A stretch of DNA of 64,000 bases, taken from NCBI RefSeq assembly GCF_004363305.1, contig NZ_SNZA01000006.1, positions 222,737-286,736 of the forward strand, written 5' to 3'. A program made the translations under genes and the position numbers. Under the pieces are notes generated by a model. It saw nothing but the letters and a program-made list of their open reading frames with translations, ran no database searches and had not been told where the DNA came from. Shown one piece after another: positions 36,202 to 46,023 of the stretch. Position 1 is the stretch's first letter, and the number at the start of each line of letters is the position of its first letter. Source of the DNA: Marinomonas communis. GTDB lineage: Bacteria > Pseudomonadota > Gammaproteobacteria > Pseudomonadales > Marinomonadaceae.

Positions 36202-36585
36202 ATGATCAATCAGACGAGTAATATTTCACTGAATGTCCAACGTCATCATAATACATTAGTGCTCAGCATGAAGCCGTCTGGCCGACCTAGCAGTGAAGAC
36301 TTTCAGAAACTATCCGCCATGATAGACCGTGCTGTTTATGCCATTCACTCTCAAGACGTCGCTCTATTGGTTGATTTAAGTGAACTGACAAGCGTCAGCA
36401 CTAAAAGTGCTTGGAATGAGCTACTCCACGGTTTGAAAATCGGCCCTGAGTTTAAACGCATCGCCGTATACGGCCATAACCGCTGGCACAACGTCATGAT
36501 CAGCGGCCTAAGCTGGCTCATCTCACCAAACTTAAAAGTGTTTAGGCACAAGCAAGAAGCGACCGACTGGGTGATGTTAACCTAG
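36202..36585 (+). CDS. SpoIIAA-like (STAS-fold) protein
   Basis: Single-domain protein of 127 residues with the SpoIIAA-like pattern: an N-terminal beta hairpin (HHNTLVLSMKPSGRPSSEDFQ), a central VALLVDLSELTSVSTKSAWNELLHGLKIG and FKRIAVYGHNRW. Members of this family may regulate or bind membranes, and no activity is assigned. The ATG at 36202 has GGAG (36189-36192) upstream; the frame opens 54 bases earlier in unlike sequence. It is monocistronic and convergent with the cyclase gene. Confidence 0.7.
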   Translation: MINQTSNISLNVQRHHNTLVLSMKPSGRPSSEDFQKLSAMIDRAVYAIHSQDVALLVDLSELTSVSTKSAWNELLHGLKIGPEFKRIAVYGHNRWHNVMISGLSWLISPNLKVFRHKQEATDWVMLT

Positions 36586-36603
36586 CAACAATCAACACTA
36601 CCA

Positions 36604-38331
36604 CTACAGTGGCCCCCTCTTAGAATACATTTGAGCATGTTTAGAATGCTTATATTGATACATTTCTTCGTCGGCTTCAGTTAGGCTTATTTTCTGATCT
36701 TTGCCGGGGTGCCCTTTAGAAAACCCGTAGCTTATACCAGATGCAGGCCATTTAGCCTTAAGGTCTTTTTCGATGTTTAAAATAAGCTCTTGAAGCCTAG
36801 GTTTTAGTGCAACAAGATCTCTTTCTTGAGCTTCCACAAGCCAAATAAATTCATCTCCCCCGACTCGAAAAACACTGCCGTACTGAGCCACTCGATCACG
36901 CATCAAAGTTGCCGCTTCGATTAGAAATCGATCCCCTTCTTTATGTCCAAGACTATCATTAATGGTCTTCATACCATCAAAATCGATGAAGACAATCCAA
37001 TAGCTACCCATAAATTGCGATAGCTTTTCATCCATTGCGAAACGGTTGCCTACATTCGTCAACATATCAACTTTCGCTTGATACAACACTTCAGTCAGTT
37101 CCTTTTGTTTTATGCGTAACCATTCAGACAAAGACAACAAAATACAAAAACAGTCTAACGCCAGTGCAGCCAAAACAATCAGCTCCGGATAAGGTAAAAC
37201 CGAACTAGCCAATGCATGGGATGCGGTGTAATACACCAAAGAAAAGCCATACAACAGGTTTCCCGTAAGGTAATATTTCGCTTTGAAATCATGCTTTCTG
37301 AGCATAACAATGCCGGTGAAGATACTCAGAGGCACCCATATTAATGCCAATATATGAGCCAGATAAAACACCGTTTTAAAGGGGAGCAATAGCATGATCA
37401 ATGCCATAAAAACACCGCAGATAGCCACGCTCAAGAAGATTCGATATAGCTGTGGGGCCTGCTCCTTAGTGCTAAACAAACCAGCAGTAAACATCGCAGC
37501 ACAAGCAATCGCAATAGGGAAAATATGCATGCCCGAGTAGGTCAAGTTGACTGTTAGCGACGGCAACAAACTGTTGATTTCACCTGAAGCAGCAGCCCAG
37601 CCAACCCCATGTAACCCCACATACCCAGCGAACCAGAACGTCAATACCAACTTCGTACGCCAAAAAATTGCTAAAGCCAACAACGTTAAAGTCAACATGA
37701 CAAATATCGAACCTTGAGTCACGAACTCAACGACTTTCTGAACTCGGTAATAATCCGATGCATTGTAAAGGGTAAGAGTAATTGGTGTGGGATAGTGCGG
37801 AGCACTGATGACGACCCATAGCACGCCAACACTTTGCTCAGGTAGGTTTAATGAGAAAGCCTGAGCATGCAGCATATCAGGCAAAAATTGATCGCTTAGG
37901 GTAGCAAAGTCAGCAACTTTTCTAAGTGGCTGCCCTTCTGACTGCCAATAGGCAACACCGCTATCAAGGAAATTGGCTGCCACAACAACAAAGCGCGATT
38001 GTGCCTGCTCTGCCGACAACGAAAGTTTGGAGAGAAACACTCCGCTTTGACCAATGATTGTGCTTCTGGGTTGGCTACTTTGATGAAGCTGGGACAGTGT
38101 TTCTATATTCAAATCAACATTGTCTGTTAGCTGAACACGACTCCACAAGCCACTATCGTCTAATTTGACCGTCTTATCACCCAGCTGCAAAGCAATATCA
38201 GACGAGGCCCACAGCAATGAGCTAAACGACAGTAGAATAAAGCCAGTAATTGTATGCAGAACAACGGCGGCAAAATTACGATGCAAAGAATATGAATTCG
38301 GCAAATGAACCCCTAAAGAACGTCTTATCAT
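36604..38331 (-). CDS. Membrane diguanylate cyclase with 7TMR-DISM sensor
   Basis: Protein of 575 residues. An N-terminal signal/membrane segment leads to a periplasmic 7TMR-DISMED2-like domain (about 45-200). Seven membrane helices follow (about 205-405), then a GGDEF domain with the intact motif FRVGGDEFIWL and DFDGMKTINDSLGHKEGDRFL. It should make cyclic di-GMP. The RxxD product-inhibition site expected just before the motif is absent (AQYG instead). The periplasmic sensor likely binds a carbohydrate-like ligand; the ligand is unknown. Confidence 0.88.
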   Translation of the reverse strand: MIRRSLGVHLPNSYSLHRNFAAVVLHTITGFILLSFSSLLWASSDIALQLGDKTVKLDDSGLWSRVQLTDNVDLNIETLSQLHQSSQPRSTIIGQSGVFLSKLSLSAEQAQSRFVVVAANFLDSGVAYWQSEGQPLRKVADFATLSDQFLPDMLHAQAFSLNLPEQSVGVLWVVISAPHYPTPITLTLYNASDYYRVQKVVEFVTQGSIFVMLTLTLLALAIFWRTKLVLTFWFAGYVGLHGVGWAAASGEINSLLPSLTVNLTYSGMHIFPIAIACAAMFTAGLFSTKEQAPQLYRIFLSVAICGVFMALIMLLLPFKTVFYLAHILALIWVPLSIFTGIVMLRKHDFKAKYYLTGNLLYGFSLVYYTASHALASSVLPYPELIVLAALALDCFCILLSLSEWLRIKQKELTEVLYQAKVDMLTNVGNRFAMDEKLSQFMGSYWIVFIDFDGMKTINDSLGHKEGDRFLIEAATLMRDRVAQYGSVFRVGGDEFIWLVEAQERDLVALKPRLQELILNIEKDLKAKWPASGISYGFSKGHPGKDQKISLTEADEEMYQYKHSKHAQMYSKRGPL

Positions 38332-38419
38332 AATAAGTGTACTTCATTTATAAGAACTTTCTTTGAGTGCACTATAACTGTGATAAGAAATCATTGTATC
38401 TTCGGCGGTACAGCCCCTT

Positions 38420-39670
38420 TTAACGACGACGAGGTCTACCGTTTTTCGCTTTACCGCCAGCGCTTTGACCTAAGGCTTTAGCCCGTAAGGCTTTCTTTGA
38501 GGGTTTGCGTTTGGAGCCGGCTTGCTCTTCTTGCACCATCATATTCGGCTCAAAACCTTCCATCCACTGGGGCACAAAGTGCTCACCGGTTAGCTTTTCG
38601 ATGTCTTCGAGTAGGTACTTCTCTTTTGCTGACACCAAAGAAATCGCTAGGCCTTCTTTGCCCGCCCGGCCAGTACGACCGATACGGTGAATGTAGTCTT
38701 CAGCGTTGTACGGTAGCTCGTAGTTGATCACGTATTGCAGTTGCTCAATATCTAGACCTCGCGCTGCAACATCCGTTGCGACCAATGCTCGCACTTGTCC
38801 GGTTTTGAACTCTTCTAGACCACGGTCACGAGCACCTTGGGATTTATCTCCATGCACCGCCGCTGCGCTGATGCCATCTTTGCCTAGCTCTTTTGCCAGC
38901 TCGTCCACAGCTTGTTTGGTGCGGGTGAAGATCAGCACCTGCTGCCAGTTTTTTGAACCAATCAAATAGGCCACTAAACCCGCTTTGCGTTTGTTGTCTA
39001 CTTCGTAGATACGCTGCTCGACTTTGGCAGCCGTCGCATTTCGTTCCGCTACTTCAATTAGCTTGGGCTGGTTCAAAATGGTTTTACTCAGCGCAAACAC
39101 TTCATCATTAAAGGTCGCTGAAAAGAACAGCGTTTGGCGTGTGTCAGGTAGGCGTTTTAGTATGCGCTCAATATCGATGATAAAGCCCATATCTAACATG
39201 CGATCGGCTTCATCAAGGATCAGTGTTTCCACGGTGCTTAGGTCAATCAGCTCTTTCATCGCCAGCTCAAGCAAGCGACCTGGCGTTGCTACCAAGACAT
39301 CACAGCCTGCGTCTAATGCATCGATTTGAGGATTAATGCTCGCGCCACCGTAAGCCACGACTGAGTTTAAACCTAACCCTTGGCTGTATTTCACAAAGCT
39401 TTGGTGCACTTGCTGAGCAAGCTCTCGCGTCGGAGTGAGCACTAACACTCGAATGGCTTTTTCTGATATTTCTCGCTCTAAATGACGTTGAATCAGCGGC
39501 AAAGCAAAGGCAGCGGTTTTACCCGTTCCGGTTTGCGCACCCGCCATCACATCATGACCCGCTAGGACTTCTGGGATCGCCGCTTGCTGAATCGGCGTTG
39601 GCGTTTGATAGCCAAGGATGTCGAGGACTGACAGTAAATCCGCGTGAAGACCTAGGGTGGAGAAACTCAT
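38420..39670 (-). CDS. DEAD-box RNA helicase, RhlE type
   Basis: RNA helicase of 416 residues. All core motifs are present: Q motif (GYQTPTPIQQ), AQTGTGKTAAF, PTRELAQQV, DEAD in ILDEADRMLDMGF, SAT in FFSATF, ARGLDIEQLQYVINYELP and HRIGRTGRAGKEG. The C-terminal tail is short, basic and low-complexity (KRKPSKKALRAK ... GRPRRR), as in RhlE proteins that unwind RNA in cold adaptation and ribosome assembly. The ATG at 39670 (MSFSTLGL) is the family start; an in-frame TTG lies seven codons earlier. Confidence 0.9.
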   Translation of the reverse strand: MSFSTLGLHADLLSVLDILGYQTPTPIQQAAIPEVLAGHDVMAGAQTGTGKTAAFALPLIQRHLEREISEKAIRVLVLTPTRELAQQVHQSFVKYSQGLGLNSVVAYGGASINPQIDALDAGCDVLVATPGRLLELAMKELIDLSTVETLILDEADRMLDMGFIIDIERILKRLPDTRQTLFFSATFNDEVFALSKTILNQPKLIEVAERNATAAKVEQRIYEVDNKRKAGLVAYLIGSKNWQQVLIFTRTKQAVDELAKELGKDGISAAAVHGDKSQGARDRGLEEFKTGQVRALVATDVAARGLDIEQLQYVINYELPYNAEDYIHRIGRTGRAGKEGLAISLVSAKEKYLLEDIEKLTGEHFVPQWMEGFEPNMMVQEEQAGSKRKPSKKALRAKALGQSAGGKAKNGRPRRR

Positions 39671-39719
39671 AAACAAGCACCGTGCTAACAATAAATTAAG
39701 ACGGCGCTAGTGTATCACT

Positions 39720-41642
39720 TCATAGATTTTCTGCTTGGTTTAATAACGTGCTGTAAGCCACGTCTTCGTATTTAGCAAAGCTTGGCTGTTGACGGGCTTT
39801 AAGCTTGGTAAACACAGGCTGCGTTAACCCCGCCATAAAGCGCGCTAGCAACACTGGAGTGACTTGGCTCTGCGGAAGTTTTTGCAGCAGCCAAAGTTTC
39901 GCCGTTTGCATGTCACTTGATAAGCTATCTATCATTTGATAGTCGACATTTTTATCCAAAGATAAAACATTGCCACGACACACGGAGCAATGGCCACAAT
40001 GCTCTGGTGCTTGTTGATCACCAAAGTAACGCGCCAAGTTATGGTTCAAGCAGCGATCAAGCTCAAAGAAGCGAATCATAGTGGCGATTCGCTCGATTTC
40101 CGAGGTTTCTTTTTGCGTTGCATAGCTTTGTAGCTCTTCGACAAGAACGGGCGTTAACAGCTCTGTACGTACGCCATAAACTTCGGTGAGACCTTTGGTT
40201 TCTAGGGCAATCAAGTCTCGATCCGCGAGTTGCTCTAACAGGCTCAACACCGCACCGCGCTCAAGGCCTTGTTGATGCAGACGTTCAAAATCCGGCACAC
40301 CCCAAATTTTCTTAAATACCGTTTGCTGCGCAACTTGATTAAACACCGCTTGTTGCTCAATAGGTAAAGCAGCGCGAATCTGATCAAGGCTTTGATTCCA
40401 TTTGAGTTTTACATCGCTGTAGTAGCTGTAGCGCGGAACAATCGCACCAGCGAGTTCCATTTGTACTAATAAGGTTTTCAGTGGCAGCGCTCGGATATTG
40501 GTCGCTTGAGATAAGCCGTAAGCTTGGGTTTCCCATTCGCCATTGATCGTATTGCTGAAGATTTCTTGCAACAGCACTTGGATCGCGTGAGGCTCTGGGG
40601 TGTCGCCGTAAACGAAGTTTTCTAAGACATGTAACCCGTCAAGATTCGCCAACATAACACAGCGACTCGGTTGACCATCACGTCCTGCACGACCAATTTC
40701 TTGGCTGTAGTTTTCAATCGATTTAGGTAGGTCGTAATGCACCACAAAACGAATATCAGACTTATCGATGCCCATACCAAAAGCGATGGTGGCGACGATG
40801 ATACGTGTTTGACCAGCCATAAAGTCGTTTTGAATCGCAGCACGTACTTCATTGCCCAAACCGGCGTGATAGGACACGGCGGAATAGCCTGACTGCTGTA
40901 GAGTCGCGGCTAATTCATCGGCGTTTTTTTGTTGTGTCACATAGACAATGCCCGCACCTTGGGTGTCGTTCAGAACTTGGCGTAATAAGGCTTGTTTGTC
41001 TTGGCCCTGGGCCGAGATTAAATCGATATCCAAGTTATGGCGGTAAAAGCCGGTTTGCACGATATGGCTAGGCGCAATGTTGAACTTGAGCGCCATGTCT
41101 TTTTGCACCCGACGAGTGGCCGTCGCCGTAAGCAATAACACCAGAGGAATGTTCAGCTCTTGCTGGTATTGCGGCAGCTTCAAATAGTCAGGACGGAAGT
41201 TGTGCCCCCATTCGGAGATACAGTGTGCTTCGTCCACCACCAACATAGAAATCGGCACACCTTGAATAAAACGACGGAACCGCTCGTTTTTAAAACGCTC
41301 TACAGAGATCATCAAGATTTTAATCTGACCATCACGCACCTGTTGCATCACGGCCTGACTTTCTTCTTTGGTTTGGGTCGAATCAAGGCTCGCGCTTGGG
41401 ATGCCCTTGCTTTGCAAAAACGCCAGCTGATCGTGCATCAGCGCAATTAACGGCGAGATCACCAACGTCAGATTCGGTAGCTGGGTTGCGGTAAACTGAT
41501 AACACAGAGATTTACCAGAGCCCGTGGGAAATACAGCAAGGGATGAATGCCCAGCCAACAGTTGTTCGATCGTTTGTTGCTGTCCTTCGCGAAACTGATC
41601 AAAGCCAAAGTAATTATTTAGCAATCCTGCTAAGTGATGCAT
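39720..41642 (-). CDS. RecQ-family DNA helicase with displaced zinc motif
   Basis: Superfamily 2 3'-5' DNA helicase of 640 residues with FPTGSGKSLCYQ, VVDEAHCISEWGHNFRPDY (DEAH), TATATRRVQKDM and QEIGRAGRDGQPS. The RecQ zinc ligands are C531, C549, C552 and C555 (CLNH ... HCGHCSVC), with the normal C-x17-C-x2-C-x2-C spacing. They lie about 150 residues further from the helicase core than in E. coli RecQ, and no HRDC domain follows. The segment between looks winged-helix-like (VLSLLEQLADRDLIALE). It is therefore a RecQ-like paralogue type, not an orthologue of E. coli RecQ. The ATG at 41642 is used; a TTG lies three codons earlier. Confidence 0.85.
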   Translation of the reverse strand: MHHLAGLLNNYFGFDQFREGQQQTIEQLLAGHSSLAVFPTGSGKSLCYQFTATQLPNLTLVISPLIALMHDQLAFLQSKGIPSASLDSTQTKEESQAVMQQVRDGQIKILMISVERFKNERFRRFIQGVPISMLVVDEAHCISEWGHNFRPDYLKLPQYQQELNIPLVLLLTATATRRVQKDMALKFNIAPSHIVQTGFYRHNLDIDLISAQGQDKQALLRQVLNDTQGAGIVYVTQQKNADELAATLQQSGYSAVSYHAGLGNEVRAAIQNDFMAGQTRIIVATIAFGMGIDKSDIRFVVHYDLPKSIENYSQEIGRAGRDGQPSRCVMLANLDGLHVLENFVYGDTPEPHAIQVLLQEIFSNTINGEWETQAYGLSQATNIRALPLKTLLVQMELAGAIVPRYSYYSDVKLKWNQSLDQIRAALPIEQQAVFNQVAQQTVFKKIWGVPDFERLHQQGLERGAVLSLLEQLADRDLIALETKGLTEVYGVRTELLTPVLVEELQSYATQKETSEIERIATMIRFFELDRCLNHNLARYFGDQQAPEHCGHCSVCRGNVLSLDKNVDYQMIDSLSSDMQTAKLWLLQKLPQSQVTPVLLARFMAGLTQPVFTKLKARQQPSFAKYEDVAYSTLLNQAENL

Positions 41643-41771
41643 AACGCTCAACCTTTATTAAGTAACAATGAGTGCCTCACTATTTTCGCGAAAACGCTTG
41701 AGTAATGACACCGGTATTGGCACAAATCTCTGCTAAAATCCGCACCATTCACTTTTGTATGAGTTGTTACT

Positions 41772-42425
41772 ATGGAAACACCCACGATTGAAGCCATTGA
41801 GGCTTGGACCACGCCACTGTTTGTCACTGAGCTTTCTGACCACGAATTTCTAAAAGACGCCCTACTGGCACATATTTATCAGCGCCAGCAAGAACAAGAA
41901 AACGCGGTCGACAGCGAGGTGGCTGTACAGGCCAAGCACAACTTATCGGAAAGCCGTTTGGACTTTCTTGAAGACGAAGTGCCAGAAGTCATGGAGCTTC
42001 GTCGCATGGTAGAAGAGCTGATCGCTGAAGTGGCTTTTGAGGTGAACCAACAACATTGGCCAGAAGACTGCGAAGCCTACGCTCATATCATTGAGTCTTG
42101 GTACCACATCACTAAAAACGGTGGCTATCACGATGCGCACTCACACCCTAATTGCTCTTGGTGTGGTATTTACTACCTTGATCCAGGTGAAGCAAACCTT
42201 GAAGGACGCAATGGTATCAACCGTTTCTATGATCCACGCGTCAACGCTGAGCATTACGCTGACCCAGGCACAGCTTACTTAGGCGGCCAAGGCTTTTGGG
42301 ACTTTGCGCCTAAAGAAGGTCAGGTTGTCATTTTCCCCTCTTACTTAAAGCACTCAGCACTGCCCTATTTCGGTCAAAAGGATCGCGTTGTGGTGGCTTT
42401 CAACTGCGTGATAGAGTTGGGATAA
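41772..42425 (+). CDS. TIGR02466-family putative 2OG-Fe(II) oxygenase
   Basis: Protein of 217 residues with the TIGR02466 layout. It has an N-terminal WTTPLFV, a central KNGGYHDAHSHPNCSWCGIYYLDPGE with HxH iron ligands, GQVVIFPSYLKHSALPY with the distal His, and DRVVVAFN with the 2-oxoglutarate Arg eleven residues on. Many bacteria and phages carry this family; the substrate is unknown. It is divergent from the RecQ-like gene and followed by a small membrane-protein gene 28 bases later. Confidence 0.82.
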   Translation: METPTIEAIEAWTTPLFVTELSDHEFLKDALLAHIYQRQQEQENAVDSEVAVQAKHNLSESRLDFLEDEVPEVMELRRMVEELIAEVAFEVNQQHWPEDCEAYAHIIESWYHITKNGGYHDAHSHPNCSWCGIYYLDPGEANLEGRNGINRFYDPRVNAEHYADPGTAYLGGQGFWDFAPKEGQVVIFPSYLKHSALPYFGQKDRVVVAFNCVIELG

Positions 42426-42453
42426 AAGCTCCATATAAAGGAAACCAAGCACC

Positions 42454-42801
42454 ATGGATTTAAATGATATTCCGATGTCGCCCCACGATGACCAGGCTAA
42501 AAAACACGCCTTATTGGCCTATCTCTTCATGGTGCTTGGCTTGTTTACTGGCATTTTTTGGTTAATTGGTGCTGTGTGGGCCATGGCGAAAGCTAGGGAT
42601 GCCCGGGGATCGATATTCTACGATCATTACCAGAACATTATTGGTATTTTTTGGTGGGGCTTAGGACTTAGCTTGATCGGCTTTGTATTGGCGCTGTTCT
42701 TCGTTGGATATTTGCTACTACTTGGTGTTTGGATCTGGTCAATTGTAAAGTTATTTAAAGGCCTCGCTCGCTTAACCAGTGACAAACCGTACAATTCCTA
42801 A
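42454..42801 (+). CDS. DUF4870-type small membrane protein
   Basis: Inner-membrane protein of 115 residues with three predicted helices (ALLAYLFMVLGLFTGIFWLIGAVWAM, NIIGIFWWGLGLSLIGFVLALFF, YLLLLGVWIWSIVKLFKGL). The short loop with a GSIFYDHYQN element matches the DUF4870/YuiB-like pattern. No function is known. It lies 28 bases behind the TIGR02466 gene and is probably co-transcribed with it. Confidence 0.72.
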   Translation: MDLNDIPMSPHDDQAKKHALLAYLFMVLGLFTGIFWLIGAVWAMAKARDARGSIFYDHYQNIIGIFWWGLGLSLIGFVLALFFVGYLLLLGVWIWSIVKLFKGLARLTSDKPYNS

Positions 42802-42959
42802 TCAGATATACACTTCGTAACATAAGATAACTTAATTACGATAAAAACTGCTCCAAACCTGGCTTGAGCGCAATAAATAGGGAAAGGCTACATGGTAAAG
42901 TGTTTGCTATCCCCCCTAAACGTTTATATGCGCTTTTGAGCAAAGGAGCTGATGCCAGC

Positions 42960-43964
42960 ATGAGTCGTTCTGCTTCAAAAATTAATCAGTATTTCCGTCA
43001 AACCATTCCAACAATGGTTCAGAATAATGTCCCTATCACTCCACCTTACTACACCCTCTGGTTTACCTATACCACGGGAGACATGCCCGAGCTTTGCAAA
43101 CGTATGGATGAGATCATCACTCAAAAGGGTCAATGTGATCGTTATACCTGCGACAAGTTACTAGATGAATTCATCGTCAACGCTGCCGAAGATCGCCTCG
43201 CAGAAATGCAAAACAACATTAATCAAGTTGTTAAATCCATTGAAAATTCTACTGAAAGTGCGATGAACGATGCTGAAGACTTGAACCAGTCGCTGTCTAA
43301 GGATATTCAGATCATGGCCGATGAGGCTTCGCAAAATGACACCCCATCAGCCCATAAAATGGTGTCAATTGCTCGAAACTTTATGGACAAAACGGAAGCC
43401 TATCGATCACAACTTGAAAAACAAAATGCAGAAATTCATGCCCTAAAACAGAAAATCGCTGATACTGAAAAATTGATGTATCTGGACGGATTGACAGAAA
43501 TCAATAACCGTAAGAAGTTCAATGAAGATTTGAGCTTGTTTACAGCATCCACTGAAGACACCTGTTTGTTACTTGTCGACATTGACCACTTCAAACCATT
43601 CAATGACGAATATGGCCACCTTGTTGGCGATAAAGTCATTCAGACGGTTGCCAAGACATTGGAAAAAAGTTGTCGTAAGAACAATGGAGCGCAAGCCTAT
43701 CGCTTTGGTGGCGAGGAGTTCGCACTCCTTATTCCCAATGCTAACATTACTGTCGCCACTCAGTTCGCAAATGAAGTTCGAGAACGAATCAGCCGAATCA
43801 GCTTAACCAACAAGAAAACAGGGCAAAGTATTCGCTCAATCACAACCTCTTTAGGTGTCGCACAATTCCGTCAAGGCGAGCCTTTAGAAGCGTTAGTTGA
43901 GCGTGCGGATCAATGTTTGTATGAAGCCAAAAGCGCCGGAAGAAATTGCGTACGGCCTGCATAA
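42960..43964 (+). CDS. Cytoplasmic diguanylate cyclase
   Basis: Protein of 334 residues without membrane segments. The N-terminal helical region (NVPITPPYYTLWFTYTTGDMPEL) is the sensor type seen in soluble diguanylate cyclases. A coiled coil follows (EAYRSQLEKQNAEIHALKQKI), then the GGDEF domain with intact GGEEF (YRFGGEEFALL) and VDIDHFKPFNDEYGHLVGD. The inhibitory RxxD site is missing. The ATG at 42960 has GGAG (42945-42948); the frame opens at a TTG 96 bases earlier in unlike sequence. It should synthesise cyclic di-GMP. Confidence 0.88.
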   Translation: MSRSASKINQYFRQTIPTMVQNNVPITPPYYTLWFTYTTGDMPELCKRMDEIITQKGQCDRYTCDKLLDEFIVNAAEDRLAEMQNNINQVVKSIENSTESAMNDAEDLNQSLSKDIQIMADEASQNDTPSAHKMVSIARNFMDKTEAYRSQLEKQNAEIHALKQKIADTEKLMYLDGLTEINNRKKFNEDLSLFTASTEDTCLLLVDIDHFKPFNDEYGHLVGDKVIQTVAKTLEKSCRKNNGAQAYRFGGEEFALLIPNANITVATQFANEVRERISRISLTNKKTGQSIRSITTSLGVAQFRQGEPLEALVERADQCLYEAKSAGRNCVRPA

Positions 43965-44080
43965 GCTCACTAATACATCGTCACCAATACCCTAAATAAA
44001 AAGGATGACATCGCTGCCACCTTGCTTCATCAAATCTGCGCCCTCATGTTGTGGAGATAATGAATTCAATGGAGGGGCGT

Positions 44081-45082
44081 ATGTCGATCCCATTTTCAAT
44101 TTTAGATTTAGCTCCGGTAGGCGAAGGGCAAACCGTTGCGCAAGCAATCCAAAACAGTAAGGCGTTGGCTAAATCTGCTGATGCCTTAGGTTATCAACGT
44201 ATTTGGTTGGCTGAACACCATGGTATGCGCGGTGTTGCCAGTGCTGCAACAGCAGTACTATTAGCAGCCATTGGCGAAGCCACTACACGTATTCGCATCG
44301 GCTCTGGTGGTGTTATGCTGCCAAATCATGCACCACTGGTGATTGCTGAACAGTTTGGAACTCTCGCAGAAATGTTCCCTGGTCGAGTGGATTTAGGTCT
44401 GGGTCGAGCGCCTGGAACGGACATGGCCACAGCTCGAGCCCTGCGTCGCAACTTAGGCGGGCCTGTGGATACCTACCCAGATGATGTCGAAGAGCTGCAG
44501 GGGTATTTTGCCGATGAGAATAAGGTTAAGCCTATCATTGCCATCCCAGGGCAAGGGACCAATGTACCGATTTGGTTATTAGGCTCCAGTTTATACTCTG
44601 CTCAGTTGGCCGCTCATATGGGGCTACCATTTTCATTCGCGTCGCATTTTGCCCCCGATATGTTGCTTGAAGCATTGAATATCTATCGTGCGAATTTCCG
44701 CCCTTCGGAGCAACTAGACAAGCCTTATGTATCGGCGGGTGTGATGGCCTCCGTGGCAGAAACAGATAAAGAGGCAAAGTACCACTTTACCTCAGCGCAG
44801 ATTAAGTTTGCTCACTTGCGTCGTAACGCAAACCGACCTTTCCCAAAGCCTGTAGAGGACTTACAAAGTGCGGTGCTTGCGGCGGAAATGCCGATGATCA
44901 ACCAAACTCTGCGTTATGCGATGGTCGGTGCTCCAGACACTGTCGAACAAAAGCTGAACCAGTTTCTTGAGCTAACGGGAGTAGACGAAATGATTTTCTC
45001 ATTCCCTCTACACGACCAAACGGCCCGCCTCAAAGCCGTTGAGCTGACAGCAGGACTACCTCTCATGGCCAAACAAGCCTAG
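44081..45082 (+). CDS. Luciferase-like (LLM class) flavin-dependent monooxygenase
   Basis: TIM-barrel flavoprotein of 333 residues of the bacterial-luciferase-like type that pairs with a flavin reductase. Seen are the N-terminal [37 protein letters not shown] and [16 protein letters not shown], which give the group 1 signature of the YhbW/MsnO8-like subfamily. GGAGGGG at 44071-44077 sets the ATG at 44081. The substrate is unknown. No partner reductase gene is adjacent. Confidence 0.88.
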   Translation: MSIPFSILDLAPVGEGQTVAQAIQNSKALAKSADALGYQRIWLAEHHGMRGVASAATAVLLAAIGEATTRIRIGSGGVMLPNHAPLVIAEQFGTLAEMFPGRVDLGLGRAPGTDMATARALRRNLGGPVDTYPDDVEELQGYFADENKVKPIIAIPGQGTNVPIWLLGSSLYSAQLAAHMGLPFSFASHFAPDMLLEALNIYRANFRPSEQLDKPYVSAGVMASVAETDKEAKYHFTSAQIKFAHLRRNANRPFPKPVEDLQSAVLAAEMPMINQTLRYAMVGAPDTVEQKLNQFLELTGVDEMIFSFPLHDQTARLKAVELTAGLPLMAKQA

Positions 45083-45105
45083 TTTGGCGGCCCTTTTCTA
45101 GGCAA

Positions 45106-46008
45106 TCATGGTGTCGCAGGTTGAGCTTCAGGCAACAGTACCTGTAGCGCCATAGTTAACGCTGGCAAGGATACTGCACCATGGTTCATGTAAGGCAACT
45201 CACGTAACTCACTATGAAGGCCTTGCTCAGAAAACCATTGCTGGGCAAGTTTCGCATCGGAGATCATAAAATCCATTTCGTCCCCACCAACAACCATCAG
45301 TAAAGGTTTGTCTTTCAGATGTTCTGGCGACTGTTGTTCTAACAGTGGTTTAAGGTACCCCTCATTCCACCAAAGAGAAGGACTGGCTGCAGCAAACGCT
45401 GCAAACGCATCGGGACGAGTATGAAGGGTATAGAGAGTAAACAAACCGCCTAGCGAGTGCCCAAATAAGATCTGCTGCTGTTCATTGATAGCGTATTGCT
45501 GCGCTAACCATGGGCGTATTTGTTCGATTAAAAGCTCTTGTAAGGCATTTGCGCCACCGTATTGGATATTTTTAAAACGATCCATGTGTTTCAGTGGTGC
45601 TTTTGGTGTCTCTGGCGTTGGTGGTGTTAAGTCGTACCAGCGTCGCTCTATGTCATATAAACCATCAATGGGATAGCCAACTGCAACGATGATCGCAGGT
45701 TGTTTGCCTCCGGCACGCTCATGAGTCAATGTTTGGCTAACCGTAGCAGCTGACGAAAAGAAAGCATTGCCATCCAGTAGATAGACAACAGGGAACCCCT
45801 CCTCAGGAGCTGGAGCATCCGGAATAGACACAAACACTCGATAAGGCGACACCTGGCCCTCTACCAGCCAATCGACGTAATAACTGTTTGGCAGCGTGTA
45901 CGTCACAGGCTGAGGTTTTGAGATGTCTTGGGCATACGCTTGGATCATAAAGCTTCCTATTAAAATAACTAAAGTGCCAAGCAAATGGCGAAAGTTCAGT
46001 AAAATCAT
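45106..46008 (-). CDS. Periplasmic siderophore-esterase-like alpha/beta hydrolase
   Basis: Exported hydrolase of 300 residues. An N-terminal signal peptide ends near AYAQ (about residue 27), then an enterochelin-esterase-type fold with FPVVYLLDGNAFF, the nucleophile Ser185 in FGHSLGGLF and a late His in YMNHGAVS. It resembles IroE-type esterases that linearise ferric siderophores in the periplasm. The neighbouring PchR-like regulator and TonB receptor with a Fur box support an iron-uptake role. The gap to the regulator stop is 15 bases, suggesting co-transcription. It lies in the minus direction, opposite to the receptor. Confidence 0.82.
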   Translation of the reverse strand: MILLNFRHLLGTLVILIGSFMIQAYAQDISKPQPVTYTLPNSYYVDWLVEGQVSPYRVFVSIPDAPAPEEGFPVVYLLDGNAFFSSAATVSQTLTHERAGGKQPAIIVAVGYPIDGLYDIERRWYDLTPPTPETPKAPLKHMDRFKNIQYGGANALQELLIEQIRPWLAQQYAINEQQQILFGHSLGGLFTLYTLHTRPDAFAAFAAASPSLWWNEGYLKPLLEQQSPEHLKDKPLLMVVGGDEMDFMISDAKLAQQWFSEQGLHSELRELPYMNHGAVSLPALTMALQVLLPEAQPATP

Positions 46009-46023
46009 ATCTATTTCAATACC

